From Thiomargarita sp. (GTDB lineage Bacteria > Pseudomonadota > Gammaproteobacteria > Beggiatoales > Beggiatoaceae), in NCBI GenBank assembly GCA_020721045.1, contig DYNN01000014.1, positions 1 to 44,779 on the forward strand: a DNA stretch of 44,779 bases. The letters are read 5' to 3'. Under the pieces are notes generated by a model. That model was given only the letters and a program-made list of their open reading frames with translations, was not told the origin of the DNA and searched no databases. This document shows, one piece after another, positions 1 through 7,603 of the stretch. Both the position numbers and the translations under genes were made by a program. Numbering within the stretch: the stretch's first letter is position 1; the number at the start of each line of letters is the position of its first letter.

Positions 1-61
1 ATTACAGTAGTCCGGATTTATATGATAACAGTCCGACTCTTCATAGCTAGATACAATAGAA

Positions 62-916
62 TTTAAAGCGGGACGCGATGGTTTTCCAATTGCAGAAATC
101 ACTAATCAGCAAGCAACAGCAACAATTGCATTACAAGGTGGCTTGATTATGTCTTTTTGTCCACAAAATCAATCACCTGTTTTATGGTTAAGCAACTTTA
201 TGCCCGTTGATAAAAATAAACCCATTCGTGGTGGCGTGCCCATTTGTTGGCCCTGGTTTGGTCCTCATGACAGTGACAAAACCAAACCCGGTCATGGTGT
301 TGCGCGCACAGCCTCATGGGAAGTCGTGAAAACTGCGCAATTGACTGAAGGTTCAACGCAAATTGTATTAGAATTAATTTCTACGCCAACAATTGAAGCC
401 TTATGGTCTCATTCAGCGCAATTGCAACTCGTTGTAACTGTAGGTAATACACTAACAGTTGAATTAATCACCCATAATTTAAGTGAAGAAAGCATTGTAA
501 TTGGCGAAGCATTTCACACTTATTTTAGAGTCGGCGATGTGACGAAAGTAGCGATTAAAGGCTTAGAAAATTGTGAATATTTAGATAAAATGGATAATTC
601 GCAACAAAAACAACAAATAGGCGATGTGACGATCAGTGCGCAAACAGATCGTGTTTATTTGAATACTGTCGCCGATTGTGTGATTGTTGATCCCGCTTTA
701 AATCGTCAAATACGTATTGCCAAACAAGGCAGTCAATCAACAGTGGTATGGAATCCTTGGGAAACGCAATCGTCTCAATTGGGTGATGTTGGACATCAGG
801 GATATTTGAAAATGGTTTGTGTAGAAACAGCGAATGCCGTCAATAGTGTAGTGACCATAAAACCGGGTGGAAAACACAGTTTAGTGACGATGATAAGTGT
901 GGAAGCAATTGATTAA
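62..916 (+). CDS. yeaD: D-hexose-6-phosphate mutarotase (YeaD-like), 5' end missing
   Basis: This is an aldose-1-epimerase-fold enzyme that interconverts alpha and beta anomers of hexose 6-phosphates in the cytoplasm. Family hallmarks are PIRGGVPICWPWFGP near the N-terminus, the catalytic-histidine region GEAFHTYFRVGD, and VVWNPWE near the C-terminus, where the second catalytic residue lies in this family. The first ATG in frame is at 149 (TTG at 143), but family-like sequence (FKAGRDGFPIAEITNQQ) is readable in the same frame back to base 62. It stops at an in-frame TAG at 44-46, with no ATG, GTG or TTG between. About 15 N-terminal residues are therefore lost. Either a frameshift or truncation broke the gene, or the contig edge is misassembled. 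The rest is intact for about 285 codons. The product is firm; whether the gene works is not. Confidence 0.85.
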   Translation, partial: FKAGRDGFPIAEITNQQATATIALQGGLIMSFCPQNQSPVLWLSNFMPVDKNKPIRGGVPICWPWFGPHDSDKTKPGHGVARTASWEVVKTAQLTEGSTQIVLELISTPTIEALWSHSAQLQLVVTVGNTLTVELITHNLSEESIVIGEAFHTYFRVGDVTKVAIKGLENCEYLDKMDNSQQKQQIGDVTISAQTDRVYLNTVADCVIVDPALNRQIRIAKQGSQSTVVWNPWETQSSQLGDVGHQGYLKMVCVETANAVNSVVTIKPGGKHSLVTMISVEAID

Positions 917-929
917 TCAGGAATAAAAT

Positions 930-1328
930 ATGAATAACTTGTTCCAATTTGATTTTTCCCAACTCAATTCGCCAGATTTTAAAGAAGACAGTGTGCGAGA
1001 AGTCTTAATTTTGCCGTTATTACAACAATTGGGTTATGAACAATCTCAAATTATACGTAGTAAAAGTTTGCAACATCCATTTTTAAAAGTGGGCAGCAAA
1101 AAACGTAAAATTACCTTGATTCCTGATTATTTGTTAAAAGTTGCAGATAATTACGCATGGGTACTTGATGCGAAAGCGCCGAATGAAGAAATTAAAAGCG
1201 GCGATAATGTGGAACAAGTTTATTCCTATAGTATTCATCCAGAAGTACGTAGTAAATTCTTTGTGTTATGCAATGGACGTGCGTTTTCATTGTTTCGACA
1301 AGACAAACAAAAACTGAAGGATAAATAA
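930..1328 (+). CDS. Solo HsdR N-terminal-type (PD-(D/E)XK) nuclease domain protein, probable fragment
   Basis: The 132-residue product matches the N-terminal nuclease domain of type I restriction R subunits. An acidic pair sits at E19/D20, followed by the PD-(D/E)XK core IPDYLLK (D66) and VLDAKAP (D80, K82), then a region expected to be the QxxxY-type helix (EQVYSYSIHP) and a beta strand FFVLCNGRAFSLF. Full R subunits exceed 800 residues and carry helicase motors. This one stops right after the nuclease fold, at DKQKLKDK. Solo HsdR_N proteins do exist, so it could be a small stand-alone protein, but the debris of other restriction and modification genes next to it favours a remnant. It starts 13 bp after yeaD with a modest AGGA-type site. 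Confidence 0.7.
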   Translation: MNNLFQFDFSQLNSPDFKEDSVREVLILPLLQQLGYEQSQIIRSKSLQHPFLKVGSKKRKITLIPDYLLKVADNYAWVLDAKAPNEEIKSGDNVEQVYSYSIHPEVRSKFFVLCNGRAFSLFRQDKQKLKDK

Positions 1329-1329
1329 A

Positions 1330-1536
1330 ATGTTTTTTATGATAACTTCTACAGAAATAAAAAAGATAGACAGTATTCCAATGGATTCAGATGTAATGAA
1401 AGACCAAGATTTTTTAAATTGGCTTTATTCACTAGAAGTCAATTGTGAAAATGAAGTTGATGGTGATTACTATGCAGAAATTACCGATGAAAATATGCTA
1501 TCAGAGTTTTTATCTGAATATAATGTCGAGATGTGA
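1330..1536 (+). CDS. Small hypothetical acidic protein
   Basis: This 68-residue, strongly acidic ORF has no family I recognise. It begins at ATG 1330, one base after the stop of the HsdR_N-like gene. GAAGG about ten bases upstream is a fair ribosome binding site, and a second ATG follows at 1339. There is no signal peptide or membrane segment. Its very AT-rich codon use matches the HNH gene that follows rather than the flanking housekeeping genes, so it may have arrived with that gene. A small partner or immunity-like protein is possible but unsupported. Confidence 0.45.
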   Translation: MFFMITSTEIKKIDSIPMDSDVMKDQDFLNWLYSLEVNCENEVDGDYYAEITDENMLSEFLSEYNVEM

Positions 1537-1597
1537 AACCATCACATAATTATTTTGCAAGATGTTTTTCACTAATATAGCTTAGAGTTAGGCAACT

Positions 1598-2389
1598 ATG
1601 ATAATTGATAATAAAGTTTTAGCTTCAAATTATGTTAGAAAAGCATCGAAATCAAATAAATTTTGGTTCAGCTTGCATAAAAATAAATTAGATAAATTGA
1701 TATTAGAATATCAGGATGATTTTAACATTATTATTTATGATGGCGAAGATTCAAATCAATTTTACATATTGCCATATTTTTTAATAAAACATATTCTAGT
1801 AGAAGAGTATATTTCAAAAGATAAACGACCAGATAAGCGATGGGTTGGCAGTATTAATAATCACATATTAAGGATTAGAAATTGTCCTTTTGATTTTGAT
1901 GTTGGATTATATTTCAGTAACTCAAATCTAGTTGATAAAGATGGGAAATTTCAAAAGACAACTGATGAAGAAGAAAACGATTATGCAATTCAAAACAGAA
2001 CAATAGAAATTCAAGCTAGAGTTAAGCAGTCTGTATTTAGAAAAAATGTTTTATTAAATTTTAAAGAAACCTGTTGCTTAACTGGAATAAATGAAACTCA
2101 GTTAATCGTTGCAAGCCATATTGTGCCATGGGCTGACAGAATAGAATCAAGACTTGACCCTGCAAACGGATTACCTTTATTTGTAACTTATGACAAACTT
2201 TTCGATTTGGGATATTTTTCGTTTGATAACAGTTTGAAAGTGATATTAACAAGTAAAACAAAAAACTTTAGTCCAGAGCTACAATTAGTTCTTAATGGCA
2301 TAAATGATAAAAAGGCTACAGAGCCAAATATATATAAAATAAAAAACGAATATTTAGAATATCATAGAGACACTATATTTATGCGATAA
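1598..2389 (+). CDS. HNH endonuclease (HNH_2 family)
   Basis: This 263-residue protein has an uncharacterised N-terminal region (1-135) and a C-terminal HNH_2-type nuclease domain (about 140-215). Key motifs are VFRKNVLLNF, the CCLTG turn (159-163), VASHIVPW (H174), DPANGLPL (N190) and YDKLFDLGYFSFD. The layout is that of restriction-like endonucleases in which this domain follows a substrate-recognition region. The position before LFD, often histidine in HNH proteins, is tyrosine here (Y198), so activity depends on whether that residue is needed in this subfamily. Codon use is much more AT-rich than in yeaD or hrpA, which suggests recent acquisition. Its stop lies 2 bp before the methyltransferase-like stub. 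Confidence 0.8.
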   Translation: MIIDNKVLASNYVRKASKSNKFWFSLHKNKLDKLILEYQDDFNIIIYDGEDSNQFYILPYFLIKHILVEEYISKDKRPDKRWVGSINNHILRIRNCPFDFDVGLYFSNSNLVDKDGKFQKTTDEEENDYAIQNRTIEIQARVKQSVFRKNVLLNFKETCCLTGINETQLIVASHIVPWADRIESRLDPANGLPLFVTYDKLFDLGYFSFDNSLKVILTSKTKNFSPELQLVLNGINDKKATEPNIYKIKNEYLEYHRDTIFMR

Positions 2390-2391
2390 AA

Positions 2392-3108
2392 TTGTATCGC
2401 GTATTAAAATTTGATCGATGGATGTCATTTGTATTTGCGCATAAAGACCCAGAATTTTGGCATTTAATTGTTGAAACGGCAGAAAGTTGTGGCTTTGAAT
2501 ACGCAGGTGCGGTTGCACAAAAGAATGGACAAACCAGTTTTAAAAAACGGCAAAATCCATTTACTGTGCTTTCTGGACAACTCATTATCAATTTCAAAAA
2601 AGTTCGCAAACCTAAATACATCATGAAAGCCGCGTTAGGCTTGGAAATCGGCGATATTGTGATGCAAACGATTGAAGGAATTATCGCTAAAAACAACGGT
2701 GCAACCTTAGAACAAATTAACGATGAATTGATTATTAAAGGCTTGGAATTGGGCTTTTTAGATTTAATGAAAAAAGAATATTCCGATTTAACGCCGATTC
2801 TATTAGAAACATTTGATTATGATGAAAAAACAGAATTATTTACTATTAAACAAAATCGCAAATTTAGAACCTATATCGATTTGAATTTACGCGTTAAATA
2901 TTACCTAATTTCTTATTTGCGCAGAATGGAACGCGAAAAGAAAATTGCCCATTTTGATGAAATTGTTCTATATATCATGCCATTATTGAAAAATGGTGTA
3001 ACGCCTGAAGATCAAACAATTTTGAATGTTTTAGAAGACATTGCACAGCGAATAGAAGGAGATTGTTGGCAACTCAAAACCGATGGACAAAGATTGTTGT
3101 TATTGTGA
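2392..3108 (+). pseudogene. C-terminal remnant of a probable DNA methyltransferase
   Basis: The 238 residues open without a convincing start (TTG at 2392; first ATG near 2419) and read straight into what looks like the interior of a larger protein: RWMSFVFAHKDPEFWHLIVE, then AGAVAQKNGQTSFKKRQNPF and VLSGQLIINFKKVRKP. From memory this resembles the C-terminal part of large adenine-specific DNA methylases, where a FAHKD-like segment belongs to the Rossmann fold and a long helical tail follows. The SAM-binding and catalytic motifs expected upstream are absent; the HNH gene sits there instead. I read it as the 3' stub of a methyltransferase gene cut by the recombination that brought in the HNH segment. 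A stand-alone helical protein of unknown role is the alternative. Confidence 0.5.
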
Positions 3109-3121
3109 AGGTTGACAAACA

Positions 3122-3142
3122 GCGCATAATATTTATCCTAAG
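3122..3142. repeat. 21-bp direct repeat, copy 1
   Basis: This is a perfect 21-base copy of the segment at 3649-3669, which spans the start codon and leader of lprI. This copy lies 13 bp past the methyltransferase stub and is followed at once by the palindromic element at 3145. The two copies bracket that element plus the whole lprI gene, as would happen if a short duplication accompanied insertion or rearrangement. Confidence 0.85.
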
Positions 3143-3144
3143 CT

Positions 3145-3231
3145 CGTAGGGTGTATAAGCGAAGCGTCATACACCGATTTTTGGAACTCTCACGCTTTTT
3201 GGTGCATGACGCTGCGCTTATGCACCCTACG
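3145..3231. repeat. Palindromic dispersed repeat (31-bp arms)
   Basis: The left arm 3145-3175 begins CGTAGGGTGTATAAGCG. The right arm 3201-3231 is its reverse complement with 28 of 31 positions matching; the loop is 25 bp. A related single arm appears at 44553-44580. This is a REP/MITE-like family. Lying just after the stop of lprI on the minus strand, and after the methyltransferase stub on the plus strand, it could fold as a terminator for either. Confidence 0.85.
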
Positions 3232-3234
3232 ATC

Positions 3235-3654
3235 TCAATTTGGTTGCTCAATTCCAAAGCCAAGTTCTAATAATTCAATCAGTTGCTTGGTTCTTTGGCG
3301 GGTTAATGTTACCATCAGTGAAGAAACGAGAGTAGGATACATACTCCCATATTCCACATAAGGATCACCGCCATTGGCAACTGGAAAATGTGCTTCAATT
3401 TCGGCATCTCTAAATTTAATCCAAGCTTGTTGTGCTTTTTTCAATTTTTCTAAAAATACAGTTTCATCTGCATATTTTTTCTGTAACTTCTTGTAAGTTC
3501 TGTTTAATTTGGCATCTTCTGCATCATACTCTTTGCCGGCACAAATACCAATATCCATTTGAGTCATTGCTTTATCCATACAGTCATCACCAGCAAATGA
3601 CGGATAACTCATTGTTGATAAACTAAAAACTAAACTACTAATTAAAAGGCGCAT
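3235..3654 (-). CDS. LprI-family (DUF1311) secreted protein
   Basis: This 139-residue protein has a clear Sec signal peptide (about 1-21, ending SYPSFA) and then the LprI fold: cysteines in DDCMDKAMTQMDIGICAGK, the KLNRTYKKL repeat-like helix, and the hallmark AQQAWIKFRDAEIEA. LprI proteins are periplasmic or lipoprotein-type inhibitors of host lysozyme in mycobacteria; in proteobacteria the role is mostly unknown. No lipobox is visible here. The start ATG (3652-3654) lies 22 bp after the stop of the transporter gene, so it is probably the last gene of that operon. Its start region is duplicated at 3122-3142. The family call is good; lysozyme inhibition is family knowledge only. Confidence 0.8.
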   Translation of the reverse strand: MRLLISSLVFSLSTMSYPSFAGDDCMDKAMTQMDIGICAGKEYDAEDAKLNRTYKKLQKKYADETVFLEKLKKAQQAWIKFRDAEIEAHFPVANGGDPYVEYGSMYPTLVSSLMVTLTRQRTKQLIELLELGFGIEQPN

Positions 3655-3669
3655 AATATTTATCCTAAG
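3649..3669. repeat. 21-bp direct repeat, copy 2 (covers lprI start)
   Basis: Read on the minus strand, these bases hold an AGGA-type ribosome binding site and the ATG of lprI. They are identical to 3122-3142. The other copy is not followed by an lprI-like reading frame. Confidence 0.85.
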
Positions 3670-3676
3670 TTGTACG

Positions 3677-6550
3677 TTAATAATAGACTTTAGAATGATG
3701 TGTTGTAGTTTCTATCAGTAATTCACGGACATTGCGATTTGCTTTACCCAGTCTTAGTCGCCCAATCTTTTCATATTGTATGTAGTGTAAACAAGCTCGC
3801 AACATATCGTGATTTAAAGCCAATAAATGCGATTCATAATTGCCTTCGTTAATTTCTAGTGGGCGATGAAACAATATGAAGTAAATGCGATTAACACCTT
3901 GAATATCATTGACACGTTCATCAAAATATTTTAATACTTGTCCTGCAAGATATTTTTCCCCTGCATTTGATAACACTTCTAATGCATTACCTTGATTTGC
4001 ACGACTGGGTGATAGCAGTCCACGACTTACTCGTTGAAAAAATTCTAAATTTTGTTCAGCTATATAAGTAATTACCGTTAATACATTTAATAGGTGATTT
4101 TCAGCGACTTCTTGTAAAATTTTGGCAATCAAATCTCGGGTTTTAGTATTTAAATGTTTTCCTTGATGTATCTTCAGTAACCCATTAATTTGCACAAATT
4201 TTCTTAATGCAATCCGCGCCATTTTTTGCAATCGTTCGCGTTGTTCATCGGTTAGTTTTAAGTAGATCAATGAAAGTATTTCAAAACGTTCTTGAACTGA
4301 TCCGGTTTCTGAGAAAACACATTTAATTAATGATGGTTTGCAACTATTTAAATTTAAACGCAATAATTCTTTACTTTCATTAACTAAAGTGCGATCTCGT
4401 GAACCTAGCAAGTGAATAACAGGTGACCAATCTTCCAATGGATGACATTCTTTTAATGCACGCAATGCGGTAATTTTGACTTCTTTAACTGGTAGTGAAA
4501 GTGCTTCAGTTAATTTTTCTCTATGTGGTTCTAATTGTCCGCTTAACATACGTACGTAAGCGGTAAATGCAGCACCACGTACTTCTAAAGTGCCTGTATC
4601 TAAGAAGGGTAATGCGATATCGCTGTAATTAGGTTGACGTAATTCTCCTAATGCATAAAGGTATAATGCTGTGTATTGATTATTTACTTTAGTGGCTTGA
4701 CCTAGGCGTTCTAAAATTTTCTTTTCAATAGCCGGTTTTGCTTTATATAAGGGGTGCCCATGTAGGCATAAACAGGCTTCAATAAAGACTTCTGGTGAGG
4801 GATGTGCTAATAATTTTTCAATTTCTCGATTGAGATTAATGGTTTTGAATGAGGCTAAATTCTTTAAAATTAAGGGTAAAACTTTGGGATCATTTTTAAC
4901 GCGCAAGGCTTCGACTAAGTACGTAATATTGCTATTTGATAAGGGTAGGGAAGCAAGCGTATTAATGCAACTGGATTGAATTTGCAACACATCTGATTTT
5001 AATAATAAATTACCTACTTGGTTGACAAAATGATTGAGCCGCAATACTCGAATCATTTCTAACGCAGCCACAACATGATAGGGATCGCTACTGGCTAATT
5101 TTTCTTCAATAACACGTTTGAGACTATTTCCCTTATTGGTTAAACCGATATCGCTGTGACGATTAAACAATTCTCGATTGAGTAAGCCAAATACGCCTTC
5201 GTTGTAAGCTGCCCACTGTGGTAAAGCGATACCTATGCCTAATATAGAAACGACAACGGCAATGAGCGGTAAGACGTAACTAATGGGTAAAGAAAGAATT
5301 TCGGTGGCAGTTGTATCTTTGACAATATCTCCGCCTAAAATGATGAGTATTGTACCCGCTATGATGGTAGAAAAAGGAAAAACAATGCCATTTAAAAATG
5401 CTTTATTTGTCCCCCATTGATTAGGTGGAATAGCGTTAAAAAGCAGATTATTTACTGGTGTACGCCAAGCACCGCGCATTTCTTGATTAATAAAATGGGT
5501 AAAAATGCCTAAACCTAGCATAATTCCCATGCTATCTCTGATTTGTCCAGCCGAGTTCCAATAGAAGTAGGTAAATAAGCTGAGTGCTGCAATCATGGTC
5601 AAAATAGGATGTAATAAATTGCTAGCACCTACGCCAATTTTTAAAATAATGCGTGAAGTTAGAAATAATTGAATCAGTAACCAAGCAAGATTTGCAAAAA
5701 TTTCATAGGTTGCAAAAAATGTCGTTCTATTCACCGGATCAGGATAAACAACAGGATAAATAATGACTTGGTACTGATATTCTAATAATTTATTGCCAAT
5801 GACAAATACCATTAAACCCAATGACATAAAAATCATTAAACGCGAGCCAATAATATATTTAAAGGCGCCAATCAGTTCTCGAATCGGTGTTTTATTGCTC
5901 TTGGTTTCACCATGTCCAACGCGAACAGGTGTCAAGCGATTTTTGATCAATCCCAACATACCAAACGCACCAAGACATGCGATTCCTAGTACAAGAATGA
6001 GACGTTGTGGTTCTAAACCAACTAAATTAATCAGCACTACTAATACTGTACCACCCAGCGCGCCGCCAATAGGAATGCCAGTATTAATGACACCAGTGAC
6101 ACGTTTTACTTGCACAGCGGTAAAATAAGAGGCGACAACACTACCTGCATGAATGAAAATGAGGATGTAAAAAAAAGAGAAGCCAACAAAGAAAAATCCA
6201 TAAATCCAATAATATTGGATGCCCAAATAGGCGTTGAAAAAAAATAGTCCTTGCGCAACAATAGAAAATACAGTTGTTGCTAATAAAAAAAATCCTAAGA
6301 TATTAAGACCACTCACTTTTTTAGTGTAATGGGCATAAATCATTGAACCAACCATGACTGCCAAATCAATCAAAATCAGGATGATAGGTAGGTTATCACC
6401 GCCTAAATTTTCGATTAATAAGGTAATACCAATGCTACGCGCAAAACTTGCACCAAACGAGAAAATTAAGAATACTAAGAAGAAATATAAAACACCTTCC
6501 CATTCATTGGCTTTGATGGCGAGTAGATTACCAAGAAAACGTGCTATCAT
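3677..6550 (-). CDS. ATP/ADP-translocase-like MFS transporter with C-terminal HEAT repeats
   Basis: Residues about 1-455 form roughly 11-12 membrane segments resembling the NTT/TlcA nucleotide transporter branch of the MFS, beginning ARFLGNLLAIKANEWEGVLY. The cytoplasmic C-terminal half (about 470-955) is a run of helical pairs typical of HEAT-like repeats, for example DPYHVVAALEMIRVLRL and LTEALSLPVKEVKITALRAL. Classical nucleotide translocases of intracellular bacteria lack this tail; MFS-HEAT proteins of free-living bacteria have unknown substrates. I chose ATG 6550 over the upstream GTG at 6556, since neither has a strong binding site. The gene starts a few bases after the CNBD gene stop, implying translational coupling and joint function. 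Substrate assignment to nucleotides is not warranted. Confidence 0.8.
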   Translation of the reverse strand: MIARFLGNLLAIKANEWEGVLYFFLVFLIFSFGASFARSIGITLLIENLGGDNLPIILILIDLAVMVGSMIYAHYTKKVSGLNILGFFLLATTVFSIVAQGLFFFNAYLGIQYYWIYGFFFVGFSFFYILIFIHAGSVVASYFTAVQVKRVTGVINTGIPIGGALGGTVLVVLINLVGLEPQRLILVLGIACLGAFGMLGLIKNRLTPVRVGHGETKSNKTPIRELIGAFKYIIGSRLMIFMSLGLMVFVIGNKLLEYQYQVIIYPVVYPDPVNRTTFFATYEIFANLAWLLIQLFLTSRIILKIGVGASNLLHPILTMIAALSLFTYFYWNSAGQIRDSMGIMLGLGIFTHFINQEMRGAWRTPVNNLLFNAIPPNQWGTNKAFLNGIVFPFSTIIAGTILIILGGDIVKDTTATEILSLPISYVLPLIAVVVSILGIGIALPQWAAYNEGVFGLLNRELFNRHSDIGLTNKGNSLKRVIEEKLASSDPYHVVAALEMIRVLRLNHFVNQVGNLLLKSDVLQIQSSCINTLASLPLSNSNITYLVEALRVKNDPKVLPLILKNLASFKTINLNREIEKLLAHPSPEVFIEACLCLHGHPLYKAKPAIEKKILERLGQATKVNNQYTALYLYALGELRQPNYSDIALPFLDTGTLEVRGAAFTAYVRMLSGQLEPHREKLTEALSLPVKEVKITALRALKECHPLEDWSPVIHLLGSRDRTLVNESKELLRLNLNSCKPSLIKCVFSETGSVQERFEILSLIYLKLTDEQRERLQKMARIALRKFVQINGLLKIHQGKHLNTKTRDLIAKILQEVAENHLLNVLTVITYIAEQNLEFFQRVSRGLLSPSRANQGNALEVLSNAGEKYLAGQVLKYFDERVNDIQGVNRIYFILFHRPLEINEGNYESHLLALNHDMLRACLHYIQYEKIGRLRLGKANRNVRELLIETTTHHSKVYY

Positions 6551-6558
6551 TTTCACGA

Positions 6559-6990
6559 TTATTTGTTACTGCTGATCATGCCACGCATGCGGCTAATCAA
6601 AACTTTAATAAATCCAAATGCAATTGCAGGATATTCGTGGGCTAATTGTTCCATATCATTACGCTCGATGACCAAGAAAGTGCAAGGTCCGTCACACACA
6701 GCTGTGGCAGTACGTGTTTCAGCATCAAATAGAGAAAGCTCACCCAAAAAATCATTTTCTTTCAAGGTAACGAGATGTTTTTCAATCCCACCTTGATTTT
6801 TGAGGATCATTACTTTACCTGATACCACGATGAACAATTTATCGCCAATATTCCCTTCATGAAACAGCGTATGTCCATCTTCATAAGCTTCTTCAGTGGC
6901 AATTGTCGATATCATGTGGATATCCTCAGTTTTCAGTGCAAAAAAAAGAGGAACTTTATTTAGAACAATGATTTTCTCTAGTGGGATCAT
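6559..6990 (-). CDS. Stand-alone cyclic-nucleotide-binding domain protein
   Basis: The 143 residues are essentially one CNBD (Crp/PKA-regulatory type): beta-roll EDGHTLFHEGNIGDKLFIVVSGKV (25-60) and a phosphate-binding cassette FLGELSLFDAETRTATA (81-97) with G83, E84, R93 and A95 in the positions used to hold cAMP or cGMP. There is no helix-turn-helix, so it is not a Crp-type regulator. It begins an operon whose second gene starts within 10 bp, the MFS-HEAT transporter. In related organisms I recall similar domains fused to such transporters, which would support a regulatory-subunit role, but that is memory, not shown here. The upstream region holds about 600 bp without genes. Confidence 0.85.
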   Translation of the reverse strand: MIPLEKIIVLNKVPLFFALKTEDIHMISTIATEEAYEDGHTLFHEGNIGDKLFIVVSGKVMILKNQGGIEKHLVTLKENDFLGELSLFDAETRTATAVCDGPCTFLVIERNDMEQLAHEYPAIAFGFIKVLISRMRGMISSNK

Positions 6991-7603
6991 CGCTAAAGTA
7001 ATAATTTCATAAAGAATCTGATGAATTTTATATTGATTAAGCCAATTCTACAACGAAAGACAGCGACAGCGAGTTTATTTTACGTGTTTTTTTAATATTC
7101 TCATAGCAATGTTTTAGGACTTACGCATTGACAAATAAAAACAATTTTTAATCAATGATTTACTCGATAACATCATGTGCATTTTGTGTTGAGAAAATGA
7201 TTTTAACTTTTTGATTTTTCAGTATATGATTTTGTCAATGCGTAAGTCCTATGTTTCATGAAATCAATTAAATTCACACGCACCATTAATAATGTTTATA
7301 GATTTTCAAGATGTGCAAATTTATGACCACTTTACTAAAATAAATACCATAAACATTTACATTCGTTCGTTTAAAGTAGATAATAGTGTGTACACAAAAC
7401 TTAAATATTAATAAAAGTCATCTTATTATCAAGATTGCTTAAAGTAAAGTCTGTGATATTTACAGTAACTTATTTTCTTAATAAAAGTTTTACGCATTAG
7501 TATAAACAATATCCTGAATTTTTGTAAGATGAGATAAACGATAAAATTAGGATGATGACAGGTCGTTAATTTTTTACTGACTGACATTAAATTCAATAAG
7601 TTT
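6991..7603. other. 613-bp intergenic region between divergent genes
   Basis: There are no coding regions I can support. It separates the minus-strand CNBD operon from the plus-strand TonB gene and so must hold both promoters, but it is so AT-rich that no single -35/-10 pair stands out. A 137-bp MITE occupies 7115-7251. A short inverted pair around TAATGTTTAT and ATAAACATTT lies near 7290-7360. Confidence 0.6.
7115..7251. mobile_element. Miniature inverted-repeat element (MITE), 137 bp
   Basis: The ends are perfect 21-bp inverted repeats: 7115-7135 begins TAGGACTTACGCATTG and 7231-7251 is its reverse complement. The inside is about 95 bp of AT-rich, non-coding sequence. Outside the GGAC...GTCC core both ends have TA, the target used by IS630/Tc1-type elements. 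ATGTTT at 7109-7114 and 7251-7256 is an alternative 6-bp target duplication. There is no transposase in the window, so any mobilisation would be in trans. Confidence 0.85.

Noticed and set aside
3677-6550. Calling the MFS protein an ATP/ADP translocase of an intracellular parasite
   Set aside because: The membrane half resembles that family but the HEAT tail and the operon differ from the parasite enzymes, and the rest of the window is that of a free-living cell.
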